From: CAVXJN01 sp963762165
Lineage (GTDB): Bacteria > Pseudomonadota > Gammaproteobacteria > JASBUN01
Reading direction: 5' to 3'
DNA length: 64,000 nucleotides
Assembly (NCBI GenBank): GCA_963762165.1
Contig: CAVXJN010000004.1
Coordinates: 186,001-250,000, forward strand
A program made the position numbers and the translations under genes. This document shows positions 52,802 to 62,700 of this stretch, one piece after another (positions within the stretch are counted from its first letter, which is position 1; each line of letters opens with the position of its first letter). The notes under the pieces are model-generated. The model ran no database searches. It saw nothing but the letters and a program-made list of their open reading frames with translations, and had not been told where the DNA came from.

Positions 52802-53869
52802 ATGCCTGCGCCCGAGCGCGGGCTGAAGTGGTTGCTGGCTTTGATATTGGCAGTGACGGCGCTGCCTGGATTCACGGCGGCACCCCGTTTGGTGGTGATC
52901 GCGCCCGAGCGGAACCATCTCGCTTGGACCAGCGCGCGACTGCTGGTGCAGGCCGCCCATGCCAACGATCTACCGCTGCTGGTAGATGGCTCGGCCCATG
53001 ATGCGGATGCGCCGCAGCTGATTTTGATGCCGGTGCGCAGTCTGGCCCTCCGCGTGCCGGCCTTGGAAATCCTCGAACTGCCGTTCTTCTATCCCGATCT
53101 GGACGCAGTGCACCGCGCGGTGGACGGGCCCTTGGGTGCTGCCCTGCGCGAGGCGGCAGCGAACAACGGCTGGCGTATCCTGGCATTCTGGGACGAAGGC
53201 ATGCAGGTGATGTCGGGCCTGCGCCGCTACGATCGCGCGGTCAATCTCACTGGCATGGAGTTCCTGCTGACCCGTCCGGATCCAGTGGCGCGACGACAAT
53301 TCTTCGCCTGGCATGCCACCCCGCGGCGAATCGCAGCCGAGAGTCGCGAGGCAGTGCTGCGCGAGTGTAAAGTTGCCAGCCGCGCCGCCACCTTGCAGGA
53401 AATCCAGCGCGAAGGTCTGGCGCGCGCGCACCTGAGTCTGTCGCTTACCGAACACCGCTATGAAGGGTGGTTGTTGCTGGCGTCGTCCGAGAGTTGGAAG
53501 CGTCTGTCTCAGGGCCAGCGCACGACTTTGCTGCGAATTCTGCCGGGGGTCACGGCACGACAGCGCAAAGAGGCCGCGCGCCGGGAACGGGCGGCGCTGA
53601 GCGATCTGCGCCAGGCAGGACTTGAGGTCTATCCACTGGACGCGAACCAGCGTCAGGCATTCATCCAACGGCTGCCGTCGTGGTCCGCATTGCTCGATGA
53701 CGACCTCGACCCGCAGCAACGCACGCGGCTTCTGGGGCTCGCCTGCGTCAGCGGGGACAGCACGAATCCGCCGCCCTGCGCGCGCCGCGCGCAGGCAGCC
53801 AACTCAGCACTTTTCGCCCCGTCCCCCAAACTGCCAACCACAGCAGCACCGCCACGCTCGCCAGAGTGA
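52802..53869 (+). CDS. TRAP-type solute-binding protein (DctP-like), without transporter partner
   Basis: 355 residues. Signal segment (WLLALILAVTALPGFTAAP) then a TRAP SBP-like fold with ILELPFFYPDLDAVHRAVDGPLGAALREAAANNGWRILAFWDEGMQVM across the hinge region (the classical ELPFLF...DGPxG...G-F-R pattern), and a family-like helical end (about 210-300). The last about 40 residues (after LLGLACVSGDS) are low-complexity, and their coding region overlaps the 3' end of the convergent permease gene by 122 bases, so the authentic stop could be earlier. No dctQ/dctM genes are near. Confidence 0.7.
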   Translation: MPAPERGLKWLLALILAVTALPGFTAAPRLVVIAPERNHLAWTSARLLVQAAHANDLPLLVDGSAHDADAPQLILMPVRSLALRVPALEILELPFFYPDLDAVHRAVDGPLGAALREAAANNGWRILAFWDEGMQVMSGLRRYDRAVNLTGMEFLLTRPDPVARRQFFAWHATPRRIAAESREAVLRECKVASRAATLQEIQREGLARAHLSLSLTEHRYEGWLLLASSESWKRLSQGQRTTLLRILPGVTARQRKEAARRERAALSDLRQAGLEVYPLDANQRQAFIQRLPSWSALLDDDLDPQQRTRLLGLACVSGDSTNPPPCARRAQAANSALFAPSPKLPTTAAPPRSPE

Positions 53870-54851
53870 TGAGGTTGCCGGCGCTGGGCTGCAGCAATTC
53901 ACCCAAGTCGGCAAGACGCAGGCTGGCGATCGGGTCCAGTGCGGGCCTGAACCCCGGCATCAACCAGTGATTGACCAGCATGCCGGCGAGCATGGAACCG
54001 ACAATGAGGGTGCCGGTGTAGACCAGCACCACCCGCCGGCCGACGGTTCTGTCCAGCGCGATCAGCTCCGGCAGATTGGTCGCGGTGCCGGCGGCAAGAT
54101 AAACGATGGCAATACCGGGGGCCACGCCGCTCGCCAGCAGCGCGGCGACGAATGGAATGTGCGCCACGGCGCAGACATAGATGCTCGCCCCCAGCACGGC
54201 AGCCGCCAGCAATGCGACTGCGGTGCTGTCGCGCAGGTAGCTGTCGACCCAGGTGCCGGGTAGAAATGCCGCCAGTAGACCGGAAAGCACGACCCCGATG
54301 GTCATGTAGAACGCAATGGTCGGACCGAGATCGACGAACCCCCAACGGAGCGCCGATGCAATGCGGGAGCCGCGACGGCTCGGCGTCGGTTCGGCCGCCG
54401 CCGGCATGTCGGTGGTCTCGCAACAGGGCTCGGGATGGCCGGAGAAACGTTCACTCAACAATCCCATCAACCACGGCAGCGCCAGGCCCATGGCCACATA
54501 GGCGAGGGTGATCCGCGGTCCCAGCAGCGCCAGTGAAAGCACCACGGCGGCTGGATTGATGATCGGGGTGGCGGCGGCGAAGGCCATCACCGGTCCGATA
54601 CGCACCCCCGAACGATATAGACTGATGGCCAGGGGAATGACGCCGCAACTGCACATGGGCAGGCACGCGCCCAGCGCGATGCCGCTGGCCATGGCCAGGT
54701 GCCCGCGACGGTTCAGCAAGCGCCGCAACCGTGTCGCCGGTAGAAACTCGTGGATCAATCCGCCCAGCGCCAGACTCAATATCACCCACACAGCCGATTC
54801 CGAGACCACCTGCCAAGCGGTGCCGGCAAATGCATGCCACGCCCCGTTCAT
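53748..54851 (-). CDS. SO_0444-type Cu/Zn efflux permease (PF03773-like)
   Basis: 367 residues with eight or more membrane helices in two halves. The first half contains GACLPMCSCGVIPLAISLYRSGVRIGPVMAFAAATPIINPAAVVLSLALLG across helices, with the Cys-rich MCSCG motif, and the second AAAVLGASIYVCAVAHIPFVAALLASGVAPGIAIVYLAAGTATNLPELI. The cytoplasmic loop has HPEPCCETTD, and the C-terminus ends SCCPR. Both cysteine groups suggest heavy-metal handling. ATG 54851 overlaps the stop of the upstream small periplasmic gene (four bases). The C-terminal end overlaps the convergent TRAP-binding gene. Confidence 0.85.
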   Translation of the reverse strand: MNGAWHAFAGTAWQVVSESAVWVILSLALGGLIHEFLPATRLRRLLNRRGHLAMASGIALGACLPMCSCGVIPLAISLYRSGVRIGPVMAFAAATPIINPAAVVLSLALLGPRITLAYVAMGLALPWLMGLLSERFSGHPEPCCETTDMPAAAEPTPSRRGSRIASALRWGFVDLGPTIAFYMTIGVVLSGLLAAFLPGTWVDSYLRDSTAVALLAAAVLGASIYVCAVAHIPFVAALLASGVAPGIAIVYLAAGTATNLPELIALDRTVGRRVVLVYTGTLIVGSMLAGMLVNHWLMPGFRPALDPIASLRLADLGELLQPSAGNLITLASVAVLLWLAVWGTGRKVLSWLPARGARRAADSCCPR

Positions 54852-55285
54852 AGCGCACCATCCGCGGCGGGCAATTGCTGCAGGTGTTTGTCGACCACCA
54901 TTTGCTGGGCGCGCAGCTGCCGTAGCAGATCCGGGGGACAGGTGATCACCAGACCGCTTTTGCACTCTGCAGCCGCGTGCAGTAGTGCCGACATGCGCAC
55001 CATGTCCAATAACAGCGGCGCCGGCAGCCGGTCGCTGGCCGGTTGTTCACGGTCGGCGAGCATGATCCGGCGCAACTGTTCACGATAGCTGTTCGCCTGG
55101 ATCTGGAAATCATGGGACGGAGTACGTCCGGAGGCTGCGCGCTCCACCAGGGCGGACGCAAGCAGTTGCAGTTCCTGCAAACGCGTGGCGGCGTCGCTCT
55201 GCGCGGCTGCGTGCGATAAACCGGGATGGGACAAAACCGATGTCAAAAACAACATACCGACAGACAGCATCAGCCAACTACGCAT
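54848..55285 (-). CDS. Secreted hypothetical protein coupled to the metal permease
   Basis: 145 residues. Signal peptide (SWLMLSVGMLFLTSVLSHPGLSHAAA), then helical (LQELQLLASALVERAA, NSYREQLRRIMLADRE, LLLDMVRMSALLHAAAECKSG). Two cysteines (ECKSG, ITCPPDLL) could bind metal or form a disulfide. It overlaps the permease start by four bases, so a joint role in metal homeostasis is likely. Confidence 0.65.
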   Translation of the reverse strand: MRSWLMLSVGMLFLTSVLSHPGLSHAAAQSDAATRLQELQLLASALVERAASGRTPSHDFQIQANSYREQLRRIMLADREQPASDRLPAPLLLDMVRMSALLHAAAECKSGLVITCPPDLLRQLRAQQMVVDKHLQQLPAADGAL

Positions 55286-55399
55286 GGTTACTCCGCGGCA
55301 AACGGCCCGATCCACAGAGTGTAGGGGAGCCGCCGGCGGCGCGACAGTGCGGTACGGCGGTCGCGGCGCCCGAATTCGGCGGCCCGTAAATCGGTTACC

Positions 55400-56453
55400 A
55401 TGGAGCCATCTATGAGCGATTCAGTAGAGCCCAATTCGAGCATCATCCTTGCCGTGGACGACCAGTCGGTTTCCCGCGAGCTCTTGGTGCGTATGCTGAC
55501 GGAACTCGGCTACCAGGTCGTGGAGGCCGACAGCGGCGAGGCGGCGCTGCGGATCGCGGCGAGCGAACGCATCGACGGCGTGGTGCTGGACTCTGCGCAT
55601 GCCGGGCATGGGCGGTTTCGAGACTTGCCGCAAACTGCGCGCCGACCCGCGCCACGGGGTGACGCCCATCATTGCGGTTACGGCGATGGACCAATCCGAT
55701 GCCCTGGCGCAAGCGTTTGAGGCCGGCTGTGACGATTTCATCACCAAGCCGGTAACAGCGCTGGTGCTGGACTCGCGTCTTCGCAGTCAGTTGCAGCGAG
55801 CCCATCTGTATCAACAACTGGAGCGGGTGCGGCGCAACCTCAACCGCTACCTGTCACCGCGCACCCAGCGCATGGTGGAGAAATACTCCGGCAGTGACGA
55901 ACTGCCGCCACCGGAACGGATCGAGGCGTGCGTGCTGTTCAGCGATATCCGCGGTTTTACGCAACTGTCCCAATCCATCGATCCGGAGGAGTTGTTCGCG
56001 CTGCTCAGCCACCAACTCGCCGCACAAGTCGATCTGGTTTATCAATACGGCGGTTACGTCGACAAATATGCCGGTGACGGCATCATGGCCGTGTTCGAAG
56101 GCGAGGGCATGGCGCGACGCAGCGCCCAGTGTGCACTCGATATCATCTACCATGCCGCCGCCGGCGCGCCCGAGCACAAGCTGTTCGCGGTCGGCTGCGG
56201 ACTGCACTGCGGCCCGGCGGTAATCGGCAACATCGGTTCGTTGGAACATTTGGACTACTCGGTGATTGGCGAATCCGTGAACCTGGCCGCGCGTCTCTGC
56301 GGCCAAGCGGAGCCCATGTCCGTGGTGGTTTCGGAGGCGTTGCGTTCCGCAGTCGGCGACAGCGCGGGACTGCGATTCAGTGAACGTCGCGCCATTCACG
56401 TGAAAGGCTTCGGGCAATTGATCGACATTTTCGACCTGCAAGCAGGGCCTTGA
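55400..56453 (+). CDS. Receiver domain-class III adenylate/guanylate cyclase fusion, with a +1 frameshift
   Basis: Product about 350 residues if the frame is corrected near base 55592 by removing one base. Receiver domain: ILAVDDQSVSRELLVRMLTELGYQVVEADSGEAALRIAAS, then the phospho-acceptor in VVLDLRMPGMGGF and IIAVTAMD and the Lys in DFITKPV. Class III cyclase domain: ACVLFSDIRGFTQLSQSIDPEELFALL (metal Asp), DKYAGDGIMAVFEGEG (second metal Asp), LHCGPAVIGNIGSLEHLDYSVIGESVNLAARL (Asp and Asn/Arg of the purine and transition-state sites). So it is phosphorelay-controlled cyclic-nucleotide synthesis. As written, the N-terminal part runs out of frame and stops at 55720. The Met at 55412 is an alternative start. 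Confidence 0.82.
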
Positions 56454-56769
56454 AGGCCACGCTTTCGTTCGCTCGCAGTAGTTGCGGCAGCGCCAATTCT
56501 AAGTTCCGAACGTCCGCCCCGGTTTCAACTCAGCGCGCGCCGAGGGCGAGATTTCGTCGGAAAAATTTACAGTTGCAGTGCAGCATAATTTTCACGATTG
56601 CGATACCGGATTGATAGTAGGCCACTTTCAAGAATCGGCTGGTTTTTTGCACGGTTTTTTGAACTTCGTGGGCTCGAAGTTGGTCGGCTCGATGCCTTGG
56701 TCCCGAGTCTTGCCAGCCCCTGGCGACGAATAAGACCTCAGCACCGCCCCGGTGCGCAAAGGAGGCTCG
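56454..56769. other. 316-base intergenic region upstream of the giant repeat gene
   Basis: AT-rich near 56565-56680 with two T6 runs, but no promoter pair I can name with confidence. The last bases contain the AAAGGAGG ribosome-binding site at about 56757-56764. Confidence 0.4.
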
Positions 56770-59700
56770 ATGGACCTGTGGCTACGCGAGCGCCTTCGCC
56801 TGCGTCATTCCCGACGCGCGGGCCTGGTTTTCCTACTGATATATATCGCACTAACGAGCGTCGCGATTCCTGGTGCGCGTGCCGCGTGTCTTCCAGCAGG
56901 AAGTGCCAGCGCCGATACCATCGTTTGCGATGGCATCGATGTCCTGGGCGTTGCCGCGGACGCCGGTAACGAGCACCGTTACCATTCAGTCCGATGCCAG
57001 CATTCTCTTGCTGCCGGTATTGGCGAGCCCGAGCGTGATCGCGCTCGATCTGGGCAGCGGCGACGATACTGTTCATTACTTCGGCGCTGTCACCGTCGAC
57101 ATTCTTTCCGATATCCTGCCTTCGATTGCGTTGCCACCGGCGAACGCGTCGCCGCCCCTGCAGCCCTGGGATGCGAGCACCAAAAACACCGCGCAAGCGC
57201 TCGGCGTCAGCGGTGCGGAGGGAGACGATCATATCGCCGGTTCCGGGACGCTCAAGGTCGGAACGCTCGCCATCGTCGGCCCGACATCCAGCAGCGGTGA
57301 TATTAGCGGCACGGACAAACTCGACGTGTCGACGGCGTCCGTCAGCCGCGCTGCTGGTATGCACGGTGGCGAAGGTGCCGATCATCTGTCGATCGGTGAT
57401 CTTACGGTTGATGCCCGCGCTTTCGCGCTGGGCGTGAGCGTTAGTTTCACCGCCGATCCTGAAGGTAGCAGCGCCAACAGCGCCAACAGCGCCAACAGCG
57501 CCAACAGCGGAACAGCGGGAACAGCGGGAACAGCGGGAACAGCGGGAACAGCGGGAACAGCGGGAACAGCGGGAACAGCGGGAACAGCGGGAACAGCGGG
57601 AACAGCGGGAACAGCGGGAACAGCGGGAACAGCGGGAACAGCGGGAACAGCGGGAACAGCGGGAACAGCGGGAACAGCGGTAACAGCGGGAACAGCGGGA
57701 ACAGCGGGAACAGCGGAAAGTAAAAACATTAGCCTGGTTGCAAACACCAGCAGCACCGGCGTCGGCGTCGGCTCGGTGGGCGGCGAAGGTGCGGATACGC
57801 TGCGCAGTGGCGGCGCCATGACGGTAACCGCAACCGCCAATAGCGGTGCGCTCGGCGTGGCGGTAGTCAGTAAAGATTTCACTGCCACTGCAGCGTCGAC
57901 CACATCCTCGGCGAACGCGGCGGGTTTCCACGGCGGCTCCGGTGACGACCAGGTAACGAACAGCGGTGCTCTCCAGACTACAGCGAAAGCGCGGACCATT
58001 GCTGCGTCCGTAAACGTGAGTCAGTCGGAAAACGATTCCGGTAGTGGCAGCGGCAACAGCGGCAACAGCGGCAACAGCGGCAACAGCGGCAACAGCGGCA
58101 ACAGCGGCAAAGGCAAAGCGGACAGCGGAGGCGGCAGCAGCGGCAGCAGCGCAGCAGCGGAGCAGCCCGAAGCCGCCGACCATCAAGGCTGTTGCGGACG
58201 CGCACATCAGCGCAACTGCCGATGCAGTTGGTATCAACGGCGATGGCAGCGAGACCACCACGGAACTGCTGTTGGTTCCATCGCTTTCCGGCAATCACGT
58301 GGCGTTGCTGTTCGGCACGCAAACCGACGCCGCTTCGGGCGCCGATACGATCGACAACTCCGGCAGCTTGGATACCCGCGCCACCGCCATCAGCGGCAAC
58401 AGCGGCGCGGCGATTGCCGCAACCGAAGGTGCGGTCGCCGTAAGCACGCCTTCCAACGCCAAAGCCAATGCAACCAGCATCGATGGCGGCGATGCCGACG
58501 ATACAGTGCACAACGATGGCGCGCTCACCACGCAAGCGACCGCCAACGCCGACGCCGTTGGAATTGCCTTTACCACCAAGGGCGAAGCGGGCGCGGACGG
58601 CGCCGCCGACGGCAAGGTCAGCAGCGAGGCGACCGCCTTAGGCATCGACAGCGACGGCCATGACAGCAACACCCGCAAAACCCGCGCGATCGATTTCACT
58701 CCCGGCATTCTGACCCTCACCCAAGAGGAGCACCGCTACAGTGGGCAAGGCGCCGACACGGTCACCAACGGCGCGGATCTGGTGGTGGGCGCCACTGCGG
58801 TCACGGTTACGCTCGCCGGCGCTGGCGTGCAAAGCGAGGGCGCGGCCTCGGTCGAGGCAAACGCCAGCGCCACCGGTTACGCCGCGGGCATCGACAGCGG
58901 CGCACTCGACGATGTCGTTACCAACACCGGGTCCTTGGATGTCACCACCACGGCCAACGCCGACACCGTGGCCATTGGCTACTCGGCCGCCACCGGTAAA
59001 TCGGGACGCGGTAAAGTCGACGGCTCCGCTAGCGCTGCGGCAATTGCCGCCGGCATCATCAGCGACGGCAACGCCCAAGCAACCGACAAGACCCGGAGCG
59101 TGCAAGTTACCGCCGGCGGTCTGACCTACGCCGATGAAACCATCGTCCAACGCGCCAACGGCAACGATGTGGTCAGTAATAGCGGCGATATCGCTGCCCG
59201 CGCCACGGCAGTGAGCGTCACTGCCGACGGCGGTGTCGTGACTACCAAAGGTGCCGGGAGCGTCAAAAGCCAATCCAGCGCGACCAGCAGCGTCGCTGCG
59301 ATTGATAGCGGTAGCGGCGACGATAGCATCACCATCACTGCCGGAACGCTCGGTGCAACGGCGACGTCGGTGGCAGTTGCCGTGCAAGCCGACGTGAGTA
59401 AGGAAGGTAGCGCGGGCGCTTCCTCCGGACTCTGGGAAGCGGGCGTCAAGGCCGACGCCGGCGCGGTGGGCATTGCCGCCGACGGCAACGCCTCGGCGCA
59501 AGAGACCAGCAATGAGCTGCGGATCGATTTCACCAACCCCGGCGTGACCTACACCCGCGTAACCGCGAGCGACGGACTTGCCGGGGCGGGCCGCGATTAT
59601 GTCGATAACGCTGCAGCAATCAACGTCAACAGCACTGCAGTGACACCGTCGATCGCGGTCGCCGCCACGGCCAAAGGTTCAGCCACGGCCCGCACCACCG

Positions 59701-62700
59701 CCGACGCGGACGCGCGCGCCGTGGCCATCGATAGCGGCAGTGAAGACGACGTGGTCATCAACGGCGCGCACTTGGTGGCCAACGCCCTGGCGCAGCCCGA
59801 CGTGGTCAATGTCGCGGTGACGCAAGCCGGCACCGCGATCACCGCCGATGCCGTTTGGCAGGGCGGTGCAAGTGCCGACGCGGTCGCACTCGGCATCGAC
59901 GCCGACGGCGGTCAAAGCAAGCGCAACACGTTAACCGCAAGCGTTGACGGCAGCGGCGCAGCGCTTGGTTATAACAAAACCGTGCAAGCCGGCAGCGGCG
60001 ACGATTCCGTCACCAATCATGGTGACATCGACGCTACCGCGACATCGGTCGTGCCGTCGGTGAATGCGGCCGTTACCAGTAAAGGTTTGGCTGCGACCAT
60101 CTCCCGCAGCGAAGCCAAAGCCGATGCCGGTGCTATCCATGGCGGCGATGGCGTCGACCAGCTCGCCAACACCGCCACCCTTACCGCGCGCGCGCGTTCC
60201 ACTGCCGTTGCGGTCGGTATGTCAATGACGCCCAACGGCGCGGCCATCGCCGGCGCGCCGGTGTGGGACAGCGGCGTAAGCGCGCAAGCGCACAGCGTCG
60301 GTATCGGTGGCGACGGCGGTGTTTCGTATAGCAGCAAAGACTGGTCGTTGACGCTGCGCAACGGGGCCGTGACGTTGGCCTACGACAACAACATCCAACA
60401 AGCCAGCGGTAACGATGTCATTGACAACAGCGGCGACATCAACAGTTTCGCCACTGCGGTTACGCCCAGCGTCACGGTCGCAGTGGCTGCCAAGGGTTTC
60501 GCCGCGGCGGTATCGAACGCCGAAGCGAGCGCCGATGCAAGCAGCATTCGCGGCGGTGGCGGTGACGATACCGTGACCAATCGCGGTCATCTCACTGCGC
60601 AAGCGGTGGCCAATGCGGACTCTGTCGATGCCACCTTGAGCAACGCCGGTCTGTCGTTGAGTTTCAATCCGATTTGGGACGGCGGCACGACCAGTACCGC
60701 AACGGCGACCGGTATCGCTGGTGACGGCGGCGCGCGCAGCGAACATAGCGTGCGCAGCGTTAGCGCCAGCGCCGCGGGTGTGGAGATCGTTAGCAGCAAG
60801 CAACAAACGTTAGCGCAAGGCAATGACACCATCGAAAACTTCGGCGTGGTCGATGTGATCGCAACCGCGGTGCCCGTGGCGCTCGGACTCGGCTCAACGG
60901 TCGACGGCGTTGCCGTCACCGACGTCACCGCGAAAGCGCAAGCGCGCGCCAGCGCCATCGATGCCGGCGGCGGTGATGACACCGTGCGCAATCACAATTT
61001 ACTCAACGTCACCGCCAACGCCGTGGCCGTGGCGGTGAACGGCGCGTTCTCGGCCAGCGGCGTCTCCCTGGCCGGTAATTCGTCTTGGAATGGAGGGGTT
61101 AACGCCGAAGCCTTGGCTTTCGGCATCGAAGGCGACGGCGCCGGTACATCGCGCGACGTGCAACGTTCGCTGAAAATTACCGGTTTGTCGCCGCAAGTGA
61201 TCAACGACGACGACACCAGTTTGGCCACGGGCGAAGACAACATCAGCAACGACAGCAAGATTCATGTGATCGCCACCGCGGTATCGCCCGGTTTAACCGT
61301 GGGCGCAAGCCTAACCGCTGGAGCCGCGGCGACCGTGGCGACCGCCAACGCAAAAGCCGGCGCGACGGCGATCGGCGCCGGGGCGGGCGAGGATGTGGTG
61401 GACAACAGCGGACATCTTATCGCCACCGCGGACGCCACCGCGGTTAGCGTCGGCGGCACCTACAGCACCGCCGGTCTGGCGGTCTCTTCCGATGCCGCGT
61501 GGAATGGCGGAACCACTGCCGATGCCGACGCACTTGGGATCGACGGCGGCAGCGGCGACGACACCCTCACCAACGATAACGTGGTCGAAGCGCAAGCAGT
61601 TTCGGTGACGCCCTCGGCACAAGTGGGCATCGCCGTCGCGGGTGTCGGCGTGGCGCTCGCCGATGCGACGGCGAAGTCCCATGCCACTGCCATCGAAGGC
61701 GGCGACGGCAACGATGACATTACCAATCTACGGCAGTTACACGCCCGCTCCGTCGCCACCGCGCAAGCGTTGAGTGTGTCGGTCACCGGCGGGGGCGTGG
61801 TGCTGGCGGGCGATGCCTTGTGGGATGGAGGCGTTATCGCCGAAGCCAGCGCTACCGGCATTGGCGGCGACGCCGATCAGCCGCACGTGAATTCCGGGCC
61901 GGTAGTCTTACTCGAAAGCGACGCGACCGCGTTGGTGCGCCAGCAATCGATCCGTGTCAGCAGCGGCAACGATGTGATCGACAACCAAGGCAATATCGAT
62001 ATTGTCGCAACCGCGGTCAGCCCGTCGGTCAGCGTTGCGGTCGCGGTGGCCGGTGTGTCCGGCGCGCTTTCCACCGCCACTGCAAAATCCCATGCGGTCG
62101 CCATCGACGCCGGTGCCGGCGATGACCGCATCGACAACAGCGCCAAGCTCACATTGCAGGCAACCGCGAATGCCGATGCGGTCAACGTCAGCGTTGCCCC
62201 GGGGGGCTTGGCGATTACTTCCGATGCGGTTTGGAACGGCGGCACCACCGCCAGCGCCGACGCGGTTGGGATTGCCGCAGACGGCAACGGCGAAAACGTC
62301 ACTATTCGCCAGGGCCTGCGGCGCAATAACAGCACCGGTGAAGTCACCGTAGTGAACGAACGGGAGACGGAAGCGGTCGGCGGTAATGACGTCGTTACCA
62401 ACCTTGGCGACATCGACGCCGGCGCAGTTGCGGTCGCACCGTCGTTGGGCGTTGCCGTAGCCGTGTACGGCGTTTCCGTTGCGCTTACCGATGCCACAGC
62501 CAATGCCGCGGCTACCGGCATCGACTTAGGCATCGGCGATGATCGCGCCAAGAATTTCGCGCACATCCAAACCCACGCCACTGCGAACGCCGATTCATTG
62601 GGCGTGTCGGTCAATGTGTTCGGCGTCGGCGCGGCCAGCAACGCCGTATGGAGCGGCGGAACGCACTCGCGCGCCGACGCTTTCGGCATCGTTGGCGGCG

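Noticed and set aside
57382..57999. Minus-strand frame rich in AVP tripeptides over the 9-bp array, and similar RCS-rich frames
   Set aside because: They are antisense readings of the same short tandem repeats; any frame is open there. They lack start signals and family character.
57503..58110. CRISPR array
   Set aside because: The units are 9 bp, directly adjacent without spacers, and inside a coding region.
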